Origin: Opitutales bacterium
GTDB lineage: Bacteria > Verrucomicrobiota > Verrucomicrobiia > Opitutales > JABSRG01
Direction of reading: 5' to 3'
Assembly (NCBI GenBank): GCA_013215165.1
Contig: JABSRG010000018.1
Span: forward strand, 1 to 52,516
Length of the DNA stretch: 52,516 bases
The translations under genes were made by a program, and so were the position numbers. Within the stretch, counting starts at the first letter, position 1. Each line of letters starts with the position of its first letter. Under the pieces are notes generated by a model. That model saw only the letters and a list, made by a program, of their open reading frames with translations. It was not told the origin of the DNA and made no database searches. Of the stretch, positions 34,274 through 42,900 are shown one piece after another.

Positions 34274-34628
34274 GTTTGCTTTGACGATAGATGAAAAGTG
34301 GGAGACTGAAGGCTAGGCTACCGACGAAGGAGAGTACCAAATACAGACTCACCTGTATCCAGGATCGGGTGAGGCGGTAGACCTGCCAGAGGAAGACTCC
34401 TAAAAGCATCATCGCTTCGATCATAAAAGCCAGAGCGATCGGATTACGCAGCGCTGCCTGATTCAGTTCAGGCGCCGTGATGGCGTAGTAGACATAGAGT
34501 CCATTCGGTCCAACGAGAGCGAGGATCGCAAGGATCAGAAAGACCGTCGGGCTTCCAAAGTTCAGCGTGCTAGATAATGAACGAGATGGAGTGTATTGAA
34601 TTTTAATAACTGAATATTCACTAAACAA
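34251..34628 (-). CDS. DUF2834-like small membrane protein
   Basis: Up to 125 residues with three hydrophobic helices (about 27-48, 63-83 and 92-112). The spacing and the ending AFSLPLFIYRQS fit DUF2834 proteins of unknown function. The given start is TTG; no good ATG precedes the first helix. That TTG lies inside the candidate operator, so a downstream alternative start is likely. It overlaps the TetR gene. Confidence 0.6.
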   Translation of the reverse strand: MFSEYSVIKIQYTPSRSLSSTLNFGSPTVFLILAILALVGPNGLYVYYAITAPELNQAALRNPIALAFMIEAMMLLGVFLWQVYRLTRSWIQVSLYLVLSFVGSLAFSLPLFIYRQSKHGTPASH

Positions 34629-34634
34629 TATTCA
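34611..34634. promoter_or_regulatory. Candidate TetR operator
   Basis: TGAATATT and AATATTCA form a perfect 8-bp inverted repeat with an 8-base spacer. A second, overlapping palindrome is ACTGAATATTCACT. It sits at the 5' end of the DUF2834-like/TetR operon, where a TetR repressor would block transcription. Confidence 0.55.
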
Positions 34635-34698
34635 ATTTAAAACTCAAGTCAATGAAGGAGGAACTAATTAATTACTCTATTTTTGGGTCACTACGGAG

Positions 34699-34893
34699 TT
34701 AATCCGGGATTATGCGATTGTTGTGATTTATTGCATAATCCGGGTTTAATCTGGATGGAGAGCGCCGACACCGCTCCGAACAATACACCACATTTTCCCA
34801 GTCTTTTGCCCATTTCTTTCGCCAAGTAAACGAGCGCTTGCATACCGGACAGACTTTAGACGGGAGATGCGCTTTCTTTCTCTGCTTGGGCAT
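34699..34893 (-). CDS. DUF2256 protein with repeat-derived tail
   Basis: 64 residues. The body (about 1-48) with LPSKVCPVCKRSFTWRKKW and VVYCSERCRR has the four-cysteine zinc-binding pattern of DUF2256. Family members are usually about 50 residues and end soon after the last CxxC. Here the last 16 residues (from about LNPDYAINHN) and the stop are encoded by the palindromic repeat at 34700-34750, so the tail appears to be acquired. The function of the family is unknown. Confidence 0.8.
   Translation of the reverse strand: MPKQRKKAHLPSKVCPVCKRSFTWRKKWAKDWENVVYCSERCRRSPSRLNPDYAINHNNRIIPD
34700..34750. repeat. Palindromic repeat family A, copy 3 (full)
   Basis: The left arm CCGGGATTATGCGAT (34704-34718) and right arm ATTGCATAATCCGGG (34730-34744) are inverted and match at 13 of 15 positions, with an 11-base spacer; matching TTAA bases extend both sides. 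The same core occurs at 59-73 and 7333-7364. It encodes the tail of the DUF2256 protein. Confidence 0.7.
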
Positions 34894-34921
34894 CGTCGAT
34901 TTAAGTGGGGAACACTCCAGA

Positions 34922-35698
34922 TTACTCGGTGAAATGGACTCTCAAAGCTTCAATCTCCACACCGCCGATCGCCAGCTCGCTCTCCATCCAGGTCAACACA
35001 TTGCCATATTGGCGCTCAATGTGATCGATCGCTGCCTCAATCATCTCTTTCGGAGCGCCGAGCAGAATAGCCTGCATGTCTTGAGGTAGGTCTTTTATGA
35101 ATGACCACGAGCTATCATCGCGTTCGAGTAGGGATTGCAGGAGGAAATGCATAGGCAAAGCTGCTTCTGTGAGATGATAGTCCTCGATAACCGTTTCCCG
35201 AGGCACACCCAGAGCGGTCAACAGCAGAGCGCAGAGAATCCCTGTCCTGTCCTTGCCCGCGGCGCAGTGGACGACTACGCCCCGTTCAGGTTGAGCCAGG
35301 AGCTCATCGACTAGGTGCTTGAATCGATTTCCAAATTTATCGGGCAGTTGAACATAGAATGCGCGCATGAACGCGATAAGGTCTGCCGTGTTTGGGGGGC
35401 CGTGGTCGAAGAACTTCCGGAAAGAATCCTCGTGCATCTCGTAATCCCACTCGGCAACCTGCACACCGCGCATAGCCCAGCCACTCGGGGTTTTCGACCG
35501 CTCGGCATTCCCTCTCAAGTCACATGCGAAGCCCACACCCAGTTCGGCTAATTTGGCCCAATCCCCATCCGTCAATCGATGTGGCGAACCTGACCGAAAC
35601 AGACGCCGCCAAACGACACGCCGCCCATCCTCGGTCGCGTAGCCCCCCAGATCGCGAAAGTTGATGCCACCATCAAGAGATAAAATGCGCGTAGACAT
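34922..35698 (-). CDS. Dual-specificity/tyrosine phosphatase family protein (Y_phosphatase3 type)
   Basis: 258 residues from ATG at 35698. The start of the family is visible as GGINFRDLGGY (10-20), followed by FRSGSPHRLT, CDLRGNAERS, and the catalytic loop HCAAGKDRTG (Cys145, Arg151). Members hydrolyse phosphotyrosine or phosphoinositide-like substrates; the AGKDR form is frequent in bacterial enzymes of this group. An upstream GTG at 35773 would add 25 unrelated residues. No partner gene is evident. Confidence 0.88.
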   Translation of the reverse strand: MSTRILSLDGGINFRDLGGYATEDGRRVVWRRLFRSGSPHRLTDGDWAKLAELGVGFACDLRGNAERSKTPSGWAMRGVQVAEWDYEMHEDSFRKFFDHGPPNTADLIAFMRAFYVQLPDKFGNRFKHLVDELLAQPERGVVVHCAAGKDRTGILCALLLTALGVPRETVIEDYHLTEAALPMHFLLQSLLERDDSSWSFIKDLPQDMQAILLGAPKEMIEAAIDHIERQYGNVLTWMESELAIGGVEIEALRVHFTE

Positions 35699-35847
35699 AA
35701 AGACTCTAGGATTATCCACCGCTCCTTCTTTATCAAACACGTAGGCTTTACGCCCACACAATGGCCCCATCACTGCGTATTATTTGGGAGCCCAATTTTA
35801 TCCCGCATGTTTTTAAGCGAGTGGGGTGATAGATAATAATGAGGAAG

Positions 35848-37539
35848 TTAATCAGCGGCTAAGTTGATTGCGATCAGATTTCCCTCGCCTCCAGCAATGC
35901 CCTGGCGGTGGTCGAGAGCTCGGAGAAGAAGATGGCCATGGGCATAGACCGGTGTTGTCGGGTTTCTGGTGGTTCCTTCAAAATGCCATTCTGCTAGCGG
36001 CTTTAGGCCTCCCTGGGGCAGTAAATGCGCGATTTCTAACCGATTGCCTAGAAACCAAGCAATAAGAGTCTTGCCAGCGATGATGTATTCGGCCTCGCCC
36101 TTATACATGTTCATGTTGTCCTCAAGGATGAGATCGTTGCGCCAGTAAGTCTCCAACTCTCGATAGGGAAGCTCGTTTAGGTTTTTGGGTAATGCTGCTA
36201 CCTGTTCTTTAAGTTCAGGACTTTTTTTAAGCATATGGATTGGACGAGGAGTGTAGTGAGATAGGTCAGAGCTCGACCACATTAGAGAACCAGAGTCGAT
36301 ATCATAGGCCTGGAATTGCCGCACGCCATCTCGCCGAGGAGCCACTTGATGATTGGGTCCTTTCTCTGCCCAGCGATTGAAACGATCAAAGCGCGCATCA
36401 AAGGCATAAAATATTCCTTCGTGCACGATGTGGTCGCCTTGCCACGAAATGACATCCGGTGTGTCCCAAACTAAGGTAGCCTTACCATCTTTAACCTCGA
36501 AACAATAGGTGCGGCTCCCCTTCTGGCCATACCACAGCCATAGTTGGTTAATCACACGGTTTCCTGAGATCAGCGGTAGACGATTCGTGTAAAAATAAGA
36601 AAAGGGCTTTTTATCGTACTCGATACCATGTGGGTTTGGTAATTCTGCGCGCACATCGAACACCCACGCTATTTCTCCAGAGTCAGCTCTCAGTCCTTGC
36701 ACGTAGCGTCCGTTGGGCACCACGATGGTTTCAACGCCATCGATCACGCCTACATTGATGCTAGTTTTGGTCGTGCGGAAGCCACCGCTTAAGGGTTTAG
36801 AGCTCCATATGCGCTCTCCATTGGATGGGGAGAAGGCAGTTACCATCAGAGAATATTTACCCTTTGGATTGTCGGGGTCTCCACATTGATAATTGACTAC
36901 GATCTTGTCGCCATCAACCAGCAGAGGAGAGCACCAATTGCCACCTTTACCCCGGATTTCCGACAAGCCAAAATCGCGCAAATCGTGCTGCCAATACCGC
37001 TCACCCGTTTCGGCATCAAAACACCCCAAATGCCCATCAAAAGTGTGAGCATATACACGCCCATTGTGGACAAGAGGAGTCGTGCGATCGCTGTAAAGAA
37101 TCGACACATAGGAATTCTGCGTCATGCGTTGCGTCCATATGCGCGCGCCGTCTTTCAAAGCGAAGCACTGCAGGTATACAGCTCCTTGATAAACAAGGCT
37201 GCCGGAAAACTTCAGGTGATTTCCTTCGCTGTCTAACCATCGATTGTCTTTTTGAAGGACATCCATTTCCTTAGGAGTGATCCCGTCGGATAGATCCGCA
37301 TCCTCACGCCACGCACCCAACACATAAACGCGATCTCCCACCACAGAGACGGGTGATTGCCCCAAACCCGCATATGCTTGCCACGCAATGTCTGGCCTGT
37401 CTTCGGACCATGAGACCGGTCCAGGGTCTTCAGGTGTGAAATTATGGCGTAATGGTCCGGCTTCTTGCGGCCAATCAGATGCACAGAGAGAAGCCAAGCA
37501 AAACAGAATAAACAGCAAAGCGGTGATTAAGGATTTCAT
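35848..37539 (-). CDS. Exported PQQ-like beta-propeller protein
   Basis: 563 residues from ATG at 37539, chosen because a signal peptide follows directly (MKSLITALLFILFCLASLCA). The rest is a repeated eight-bladed propeller pattern (DGARIWTQRM, TGERYWQHDL, NGERIWSSKP, DSGEIAWVFD, DSGSLMWSSS), as in PQQ-binding-like repeat proteins. I see no quinoprotein dehydrogenase active-site motif or haem site, so enzymatic activity is doubtful. Verrucomicrobia and planctomycetes carry many such periplasmic proteins. Upstream codons to 37650 are in frame but lack a better start. Confidence 0.8.
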   Translation of the reverse strand: MKSLITALLFILFCLASLCASDWPQEAGPLRHNFTPEDPGPVSWSEDRPDIAWQAYAGLGQSPVSVVGDRVYVLGAWREDADLSDGITPKEMDVLQKDNRWLDSEGNHLKFSGSLVYQGAVYLQCFALKDGARIWTQRMTQNSYVSILYSDRTTPLVHNGRVYAHTFDGHLGCFDAETGERYWQHDLRDFGLSEIRGKGGNWCSPLLVDGDKIVVNYQCGDPDNPKGKYSLMVTAFSPSNGERIWSSKPLSGGFRTTKTSINVGVIDGVETIVVPNGRYVQGLRADSGEIAWVFDVRAELPNPHGIEYDKKPFSYFYTNRLPLISGNRVINQLWLWYGQKGSRTYCFEVKDGKATLVWDTPDVISWQGDHIVHEGIFYAFDARFDRFNRWAEKGPNHQVAPRRDGVRQFQAYDIDSGSLMWSSSDLSHYTPRPIHMLKKSPELKEQVAALPKNLNELPYRELETYWRNDLILEDNMNMYKGEAEYIIAGKTLIAWFLGNRLEIAHLLPQGGLKPLAEWHFEGTTRNPTTPVYAHGHLLLRALDHRQGIAGGEGNLIAINLAAD

Positions 37540-37668
37540 ATAGCGTGTGAAATTGAGCAGTGGGATAGCTACTCGTTTTGGGATAATACAAACCTGATAC
37601 CTGGCACCGATACTGTGTTCGAGATCAGACATGTTGAAGTAACAAAGCAAACCTGATTATGTTACAGT

Positions 37669-37697
37669 CACCACAAGGCCTCTGTTCTCTTGTGGTG
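37669..37697. other. Perfect 9-bp stem-loop
   Basis: CACCACAAG and CTTGTGGTG enclose an 11-base loop. It lies downstream of the DUF2314 gene and upstream of the propeller gene on the minus strand. There is no U-tract, so it may be an RNA structure or a binding site rather than a terminator. Confidence 0.45.
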
Positions 37698-37748
37698 TTA
37701 CTGCCTGTGAAGGCCAGAGCCGTCTAGGGCGTGCCTCTATGACGCCGA

Positions 37749-38282
37749 TTACTCTTTGTCGTTTTTGATGTCAGTGTCGTCATCAAAAGTCAGTTTATCA
37801 ACGAACTCACTCTGCATCTCACGGATATGTTTCGGGACTTTGCCGCCTTCCCGTTCTCTCAGAATGATTTCAGCTTGTACGCCAAAACATCCTCTGATTT
37901 TTCCATCAGGTAGCTCGATCGTCCAATCATCGAGATCTGCAACCGGGAATGTCACACTTTCCGGTATCCAGCCGAATTGAGAGATGGGGTTTGTCTCTAT
38001 ATCCGCGACAATTTCAGCCTCATCAAAGCTCATCACATAGCCCCAAATCCGTTCAGTCTGATCCGTATCAGTCTTAAACGGATATTTTACGCGGATCGGC
38101 AGGCTTTCTCGAACAGCGAGTTCGGTAGCCTCTTTAAAGGTGGACACCGCCATTGCGCGGGCTTTCACGTTAAGTGGATCGTCAGGATCAATCCACATTC
38201 CTTTGCGGCGTTGTCTGAGAAGGCCCCAGACAATGAATAAGATCATCACGATGGTGGGGATACTGTATTTGAACCAGTCCAT
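37749..38282 (-). CDS. DUF2314-domain protein with N-terminal membrane anchor
   Basis: 177 residues. A membrane helix at 8-23 is followed by a soluble domain. The pattern ARAMAVSTFKEATELA, then VKYPF, an IWGYV segment, and DLDDWTIELPDGKIRGCFGV matches DUF2314. The function is unknown. The gene is followed on the same strand by the propeller gene after a stem-loop, and is preceded by a TetR gene 58 bases upstream. Confidence 0.7.
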   Translation of the reverse strand: MDWFKYSIPTIVMILFIVWGLLRQRRKGMWIDPDDPLNVKARAMAVSTFKEATELAVRESLPIRVKYPFKTDTDQTERIWGYVMSFDEAEIVADIETNPISQFGWIPESVTFPVADLDDWTIELPDGKIRGCFGVQAEIILREREGGKVPKHIREMQSEFVDKLTFDDDTDIKNDKE

Positions 38283-38340
38283 ATGGGTATAAAAGCAGTT
38301 TAAATCAGGAAGCTCACTGTCGAGTGATAACGGGCGTTTC

Positions 38341-38955
38341 CTAAAGACGATAACGACTCAGAAAAACAGCGATTAATTCGTCTTTGAGGGGCTTGAGGTC
38401 GTCGTCATCAAAAAGTGTGCCACATAGGGCGGGGAAGGTGATCATACCTTCTACCAGTCCGCAGAATATCTTCGTCGCGAGCTCGGGATCATCGGTCTTG
38501 ATCCGATCATCCTGGATGGCGGCACGCAACCACGCTGTGAGATGATCGGATTTGCAGTGTTCTCCCTTGTTGGCATCCTCGCGCAGCGCTTCATTTTGCA
38601 CGAAGATGGAAGTGAGTAAACGTATGACTGACAGGCGGTCCGGATCAGTCACGAGGAATATCTCTGCATCCACGAACCGCCCCAGCTGCGATTCCAGCGA
38701 TTCTGTTTTAGAATATGGGATCTGCGTCCGTTCCACCTGACCGGCCAGAAGCTCTCCGACCACAGCCCAGAGGAGCTCCTTTTTACTTTCGAAGTGGTTG
38801 TAAACTGTGCGTTTAGATGCGCCTGCTAATTCTGCAACGAGATCCATTGAGGCACGTTCATAGCCCTCCTGCTCAAAAGCCTGAATAGCCCCTGCAATGA
38901 TCGTTCTACGCTTTTCGGCCTTCCTGCGGTCGATGGCTGAGACTAATGCGCTCAT
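38341..38955 (-). CDS. TetR-family transcriptional regulator
   Basis: 204 residues from ATG at 38955 (a TTG two codons upstream is less likely). The helix-turn-helix reads AIQAFEQEGYERASMDLVAELAGASKRTVYNHFESKKEL, as separate helices within residues about 21-60, and the C-terminal domain resembles TetR_C regulators of the AefR type. It is transcribed divergently from the MDR oxidoreductase gene, and the shared 80-base region holds two inverted repeats, so it likely represses both genes. Confidence 0.9.
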   Translation of the reverse strand: MSALVSAIDRRKAEKRRTIIAGAIQAFEQEGYERASMDLVAELAGASKRTVYNHFESKKELLWAVVGELLAGQVERTQIPYSKTESLESQLGRFVDAEIFLVTDPDRLSVIRLLTSIFVQNEALREDANKGEHCKSDHLTAWLRAAIQDDRIKTDDPELATKIFCGLVEGMITFPALCGTLFDDDDLKPLKDELIAVFLSRYRL

Positions 38956-38969
38956 TCCCAAAAATAGAT

Positions 38970-38993
38970 AAATTACACTTCTCAGTGCAATTT
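38970..38993. promoter_or_regulatory. Candidate TetR operator in the divergent region
   Basis: AAATTACACT and AGTGCAATTT are inverted arms matching at 9 of 10 positions around TCTC. A second inverted repeat, AAACTA/TAGTTT with a 7-base spacer, lies at 39006-39024. Both sit between the divergent tetR and oxidoreductase starts. Confidence 0.55.
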
Positions 38994-39035
38994 AATCTTG
39001 AAATAAAACTACACCGTTTAGTTTACTTTAGAAAT

Positions 39036-40001
39036 ATGAAATCTCTTTACTTTGAAAAATACGGATCATCCGACGTTCTTTCTGTCCGGGACATCCCCAA
39101 GCCTACGCTTGAGCCAGGCCGTGTCATGATCCGTGTTCATGCCGTCTCGATCAATCCCCTCGATTGGCGTCTCATGAAAGCTGAACCTTTTCTGGCGCGC
39201 TTTGCATTTGGGCTGCTCAAACCTAAGTTGAACGGCCTGGGCGCAGATTTCTCGGGCGTCGTAGAATCTGTCGCGAGTGATGTCTCAGACTTCAGCATCG
39301 GGGACGCCGTATTTGGCATCATGACACCCGAAATCGTCGGTGCCTTGTCAGAATATATCTCTATCCCAGCCACCGGTTTGGTGAAAAAGCCAGACAATCT
39401 TACCCATGTGGCTGCGAGTACTTTAGGTGTGGCAGCATTGACAGCCTACGAAGGGATTCACGACTACCGGCGACCTACTGTCGGCGACACAGTGCTGATC
39501 AATGGCGCATCTGGTGGGATTGGCACCTTCGCCGTCCAAATGGCCAAAGCATTGGGTGCCCATGTTACCGCAGTGTGCAGTGGCAAGAACCATGAGATGG
39601 TCAAGCGCCTCGGAGCCGATGTGCTGATTGACTACAAAACCGCCGATTTCCTCCAAACCACAGAGCGCTTCGATCTCGTCTATGACACCATAGGGAATCA
39701 TCCGCCCAAACACATAAAACACCTTCTCAAAGAAGACGGACGCCTGGTGCTAGCCAGCGCTGCCGACGGGTTCGGTTTCCTCAAAGCCATGCGCGCAGCG
39801 AAAAAAGACCCAGCCATCGACATGATCGTAGAGCTCAAAAAAGATCCACCGCGCCTTAAAGCAGTGCTCCAGCTCGTTGAGGACGGTATCACTCCCGTAA
39901 TTGACCGGACTTACCCCCTCAACGAAGCAGCATCAGCCATTGACTACGTCGCCACCAAACGCGCCCGCGGCAAGGTAGTTGTGACTCTGGGAAAAACCTG
40001 A
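39036..40001 (+). CDS. Zinc-independent MDR-family oxidoreductase (quinone-oxidoreductase-like)
   Basis: 321 residues from ATG at 39036; the frame extends upstream into the regulator gene but the family N-terminus MKSLYFEKYGSSDVL begins here. It has the GroES-like fold with VHAVSINPLDWR, then FSGVV, TLGVAALTAYEGI and the nucleotide-binding ASGGIGTFAVQMAKALGA. Catalytic zinc ligands are absent, as in quinone oxidoreductases. The likely reaction is NADPH-dependent reduction of quinones or reactive carbonyls. The divergent TetR gene is the probable regulator. Confidence 0.9.
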   Translation: MKSLYFEKYGSSDVLSVRDIPKPTLEPGRVMIRVHAVSINPLDWRLMKAEPFLARFAFGLLKPKLNGLGADFSGVVESVASDVSDFSIGDAVFGIMTPEIVGALSEYISIPATGLVKKPDNLTHVAASTLGVAALTAYEGIHDYRRPTVGDTVLINGASGGIGTFAVQMAKALGAHVTAVCSGKNHEMVKRLGADVLIDYKTADFLQTTERFDLVYDTIGNHPPKHIKHLLKEDGRLVLASAADGFGFLKAMRAAKKDPAIDMIVELKKDPPRLKAVLQLVEDGITPVIDRTYPLNEAASAIDYVATKRARGKVVVTLGKT

Positions 40002-40050
40002 GGTCAGTCTCAAACCTCATGATTACTCGATTTATCTGAAATCCTATTTC

Positions 40051-41409
40051 CTACGAGCCTTTTGCTCTTTCATTATATCTTTCCTGGGGGTTATGGCTCA
40101 GCGCTGCCAATGCCAGCCCTATTGGCACGGCCAAAAGACATCCGAGCAAGGCGGTTGCGTAATCGCCGGTGGATTCGCGGTTGAGGCCGAATATGTAGGG
40201 GCCGATAGCGCTGGTGCAGATGACGAAGGCTGTCACGCGTGCGTTGATGTCGCCCAGGTAACTACGGCCATAGTAGCGGGGCCAGGGTAGATTGAGAAGG
40301 ATGCCGAAAGTGCCCCAGGATGCACCTGAGCCGATGCTAAAGAGGAGCTGTCCGTAAAGGTGCTCGATTTGGAGCATGCCGATGATGCTCAAGCCGATGG
40401 CGAGATAGGTGGCGTAGAGCGCGTATTTTAGGTCGATCCGGTGGCTGATGGCGCCCCAGATAAGTGTGCCAGCCAGATTGATTACGCCCATGACAAGCAG
40501 CATCTGCGGCGCACGCGCTTTATCGAGTCCCGCGTCGATGCAGATAGATGCAAGGTGGAAGGAGCTCCCGGTCCCGAAAAAGGCATTGAGACTAATCCCG
40601 AAGAGCACCGACCAAAAAGTGAGGGTGCGCATTGCTTTAGATGCCGTCAGGTCCTTGTAGACGGGGAAGTGTTTTTCTGAGCCAATTTGGATCGTTGTGC
40701 GGGCCTCGTTTTGCTCGGGAGCTTTGTTCTCGACCTGCATATGGCATTCTTCAGGGGACTTGCGGAAGAAGACATACACGTTAGCCACCAAAAGGATGCC
40801 CAGCACGAGGCCCATGCCAATCCAAGCTGAGCGCCAGCCGAAACCGTCAACGACCAAGAAGAGGATGGCGGGGGCCCCGTTAAATGAGAGCGACAATACA
40901 GCACTGGTGATGGTGACGGCGATACTGCGCCGTTCTGAGAACCACCGTGACACCATCGAGCGACACAGAGTCGACGATATACCCATGCCCGTAAAGCGAA
41001 TCAAAAAGAAGCTGAAGAACAGAAAGCACCAGGCCACCGCGGGTGTCTGCATGGCTAAGGGGAGTTGGCGGTAGATCCGATCAAATACCCCCATGCCGAT
41101 CAGTGAAAAACCGAGCAGGGCATAGATGACAATAAGTACTTTACGGATGTCCAGTCGGTCCAAGCGTTGACCAAGGAATGCGGTAACAAAGCCGGTGAGT
41201 AAAGTGCCCAGCGTATAGGCTAGGGAGAAGTCAGGCCGGCTAATTCCGTAAGCCTCAAGCATAGGCTCGACGAAGGGGCTGACGCCGGGTGGGCTGCCAG
41301 GCACGGCGGCGGCCATGCAAAACGTCGCAGAGATAACCAGCATCCACCCATAATAGAATGGGAATTTCTGTGGATTGATGGGCCGGTCATACCTCAGTGT
41401 CTGCGACAT
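40051..41409 (-). CDS. MFS transporter (OFA/MCT-like)
   Basis: 453 residues from ATG at 41409; an upstream ATG at 41448 would add 13 residues. Twelve hydrophobic segments are visible. The first helix follows FPFYYGWMLVISATFCM, and the loop between helices 2 and 3 reads GQRLDRLDIRKV, a form of the MFS motif. The sequence SRWFSERRSIAVTITSA after helix 5 is typical of the monocarboxylate/oxalate-like group. The substrate is unknown. A small upstream ORF overlaps the start. Confidence 0.88.
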   Translation of the reverse strand: MSQTLRYDRPINPQKFPFYYGWMLVISATFCMAAAVPGSPPGVSPFVEPMLEAYGISRPDFSLAYTLGTLLTGFVTAFLGQRLDRLDIRKVLIVIYALLGFSLIGMGVFDRIYRQLPLAMQTPAVAWCFLFFSFFLIRFTGMGISSTLCRSMVSRWFSERRSIAVTITSAVLSLSFNGAPAILFLVVDGFGWRSAWIGMGLVLGILLVANVYVFFRKSPEECHMQVENKAPEQNEARTTIQIGSEKHFPVYKDLTASKAMRTLTFWSVLFGISLNAFFGTGSSFHLASICIDAGLDKARAPQMLLVMGVINLAGTLIWGAISHRIDLKYALYATYLAIGLSIIGMLQIEHLYGQLLFSIGSGASWGTFGILLNLPWPRYYGRSYLGDINARVTAFVICTSAIGPYIFGLNRESTGDYATALLGCLLAVPIGLALAALSHNPQERYNERAKGS

Positions 41410-41576
41410 GCCCTGACGCTTCTTCGGGATTCGCAGAAGCGCAAACATTTAGGTGATTCTTTATCGGGTGTATATGAGGGGGACGGGGGATTTTGCGGTC
41501 GTTGTTTAGATCTGTCGACAACGCGCGCCAGGAAAGACAGGAGCTGTTGCTCGCTACCGCGGTTACTCATCCGCAT
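41394..41576 (-). CDS. Possible small ORF upstream of the MFS gene
   Basis: 60 residues from ATG; the frame is open without a start for about 100 more bases (AQIYIEAARRLMRM...). Residues such as SEQQLLSFLARVVDRS look protein-like, but the C-terminal half is low in complexity. It may be the remnant of a regulator gene, or chance. The segment near 41488-41512 (GGATTTTGCGGTC...GTCGACAA) partly resembles repeat family A. Confidence 0.25.
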   Translation of the reverse strand: MRMSNRGSEQQLLSFLARVVDRSKQRPQNPPSPSYTPDKESPKCLRFCESRRSVRACRRH

Positions 41577-42127
41577 CAGTCGGCGCGCGGCTTCGATGTA
41601 GATCTGAGCAACTGCTTGCGCTCCGACAGAGAAGGGTGACGTGGGTGCTCGGCATGGGTATCTTCAGTTTTAATTCGCTAACAGTTGATATGATATCTCT
41701 GAGGATTGATACTGATTGGGATAATGAGATGTAAGTGCCTGAACATCATGTGCTTGGTTATTTGTCTTGTGCGCACGGATTGACAGTTTTTAAAAAGTAC
41801 TTTGGCACATTCGAGCCAGGAAAAAGCTAGCGTACATCATGGATTTCTGGATGCGAACTGAAGCCTCTTTGGATGGGCTTTTCCTCCATCGGGGCACAAC
41901 TTGGCAGCTTTTGATTCTTTGTTGCTTTTGGAAGTCCTGGTTTATTTTGGATTGTAAAAGCCAAACTGGGCTAGGCGCACCAAGGTTGATGTTTTTCTAT
42001 CCGCTAATGGACGCGAATTCACGCCAATGTTTTTTCCTTTTCTGCTCAAATCAGGCAGATGCTAGGGGTGGGTTTGGGCTCTGATGGGGTGAACTGTTGC
42101 TTGGTGTTCGTGTCTAGGTCCCTCCGT
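41577..42127. other. Gene-poor region
   Basis: About 550 bases with no convincing gene. An 81-codon plus-strand ORF (41839-42084) is Trp/Phe/Cys-rich and unlikely to be real. Near 42002-42030 the phrase CGCTAATGGACGCGAATTCA followed by CGCCAAT has internal inverted symmetry (GCGAATTCACGC) and looks like a dispersed intergenic repeat. A TTGACA at about 41780 lacks a matching -10. Confidence 0.4.
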
Positions 42128-42158
42128 GGCAATCGCTCTCGCGATCGTCCTACGCCCC
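42128..42158. repeat. Hairpin repeat family B, copy 1 (at SleB-like gene 3' end)
   Basis: GGCAATCGCTCTCGCGATCG followed by TCCTACGCC folds as GGCAATCGC/GCGATCGTCC with a TCTC loop. Related sequences are at 47763-47777 and 47827-47895. The stop codon of the SleB-like gene (42150-42152) lies inside it. Confidence 0.6.
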
Positions 42159-42650
42159 AGGTCGCGATCTTAGAAAATGGTGTCCGCCGATGCGTGAGAT
42201 GTAATCCATATGCTTTGCCCAATCGGGTGATTCGCGCATGGAGATCGCGTAGTAGTGATCAGCGCCGCTTGTGTTGTCTGTTAACTTTCCACGTTCTAGG
42301 GAGAGAACGAGCCGATAAGCGGTGGCAAAGTGCTTATCTTTCATCGCGCGGCGGAGGATTGGGGAATAGTTTGGGTGACGTTGCCGTGTTACGCTGTTCA
42401 GGCTAGAAAATTGGCCGGGCTTTACTGTGATAGCAATGACGCGTTCGATGCGTCGATCCGCTCGATTGAAGATCACATTGAGGACAGCCTGCATGCCCTC
42501 ATGACCGCATCCTGCTGCTTCAAGGACAACGGTTGCAGCCAGGATTTGGCGCTCATGGGGACTTAAGTGAGCGCGGGCGTATAAGCTATGGGGAGCAGTG
42601 ATGAGGAGGGAACCAAGGATACAAATAAAGAAAGATAGCGATTTTATCAT
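42150..42650 (-). CDS. SleB-like cell wall hydrolase
   Basis: 166 residues. A signal peptide (about 1-25, LSFFICILGSLLITAPHSLYA) precedes a Hydrolase_2/SleB-type domain. The domain reads LAATVVLEAAGCGHEGMQAV with the expected Glu, VIFNRA, and GQFSSL. Such enzymes cleave peptidoglycan glycan strands. The domain tail (DYISRIGGHHF) is complete, but the last codons RSRPGA and stop lie in hairpin repeat family B. It stands alone, between the gene-poor region and the YhaM pair. Confidence 0.8.
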   Translation of the reverse strand: MIKSLSFFICILGSLLITAPHSLYARAHLSPHERQILAATVVLEAAGCGHEGMQAVLNVIFNRADRRIERVIAITVKPGQFSSLNSVTRQRHPNYSPILRRAMKDKHFATAYRLVLSLERGKLTDNTSGADHYYAISMRESPDWAKHMDYISRIGGHHFLRSRPGA

Positions 42651-42900
42651 GTATTCGGCTGGGGGGATGGGTCTTTTTTAAGCTGATTCAAAGATCGCCC
42701 GGCCTGTTCAAAGCTTGAAGCCTCCGCCTGATTGATACTTCCCAACCATTCTCATGAGTTCATAAAATTTTGTTTAATAGTATTTTGTGAAATATGAGAG
42801 CCGGCTTTCAAAAGCGATTTTCAACAGATTTTACAGGATAGTATTATCGCAGCATTCCGTACTAGACCTCACTTCCAAAAGTCGCTGTATCTTAGGTCCT

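Noticed and set aside
41839-42084. Plus-strand 81-codon ORF in the gene-poor region
   Set aside because: Trp/Cys/Phe-rich, with no ribosome-binding site, and partly made of repeat-like sequence.
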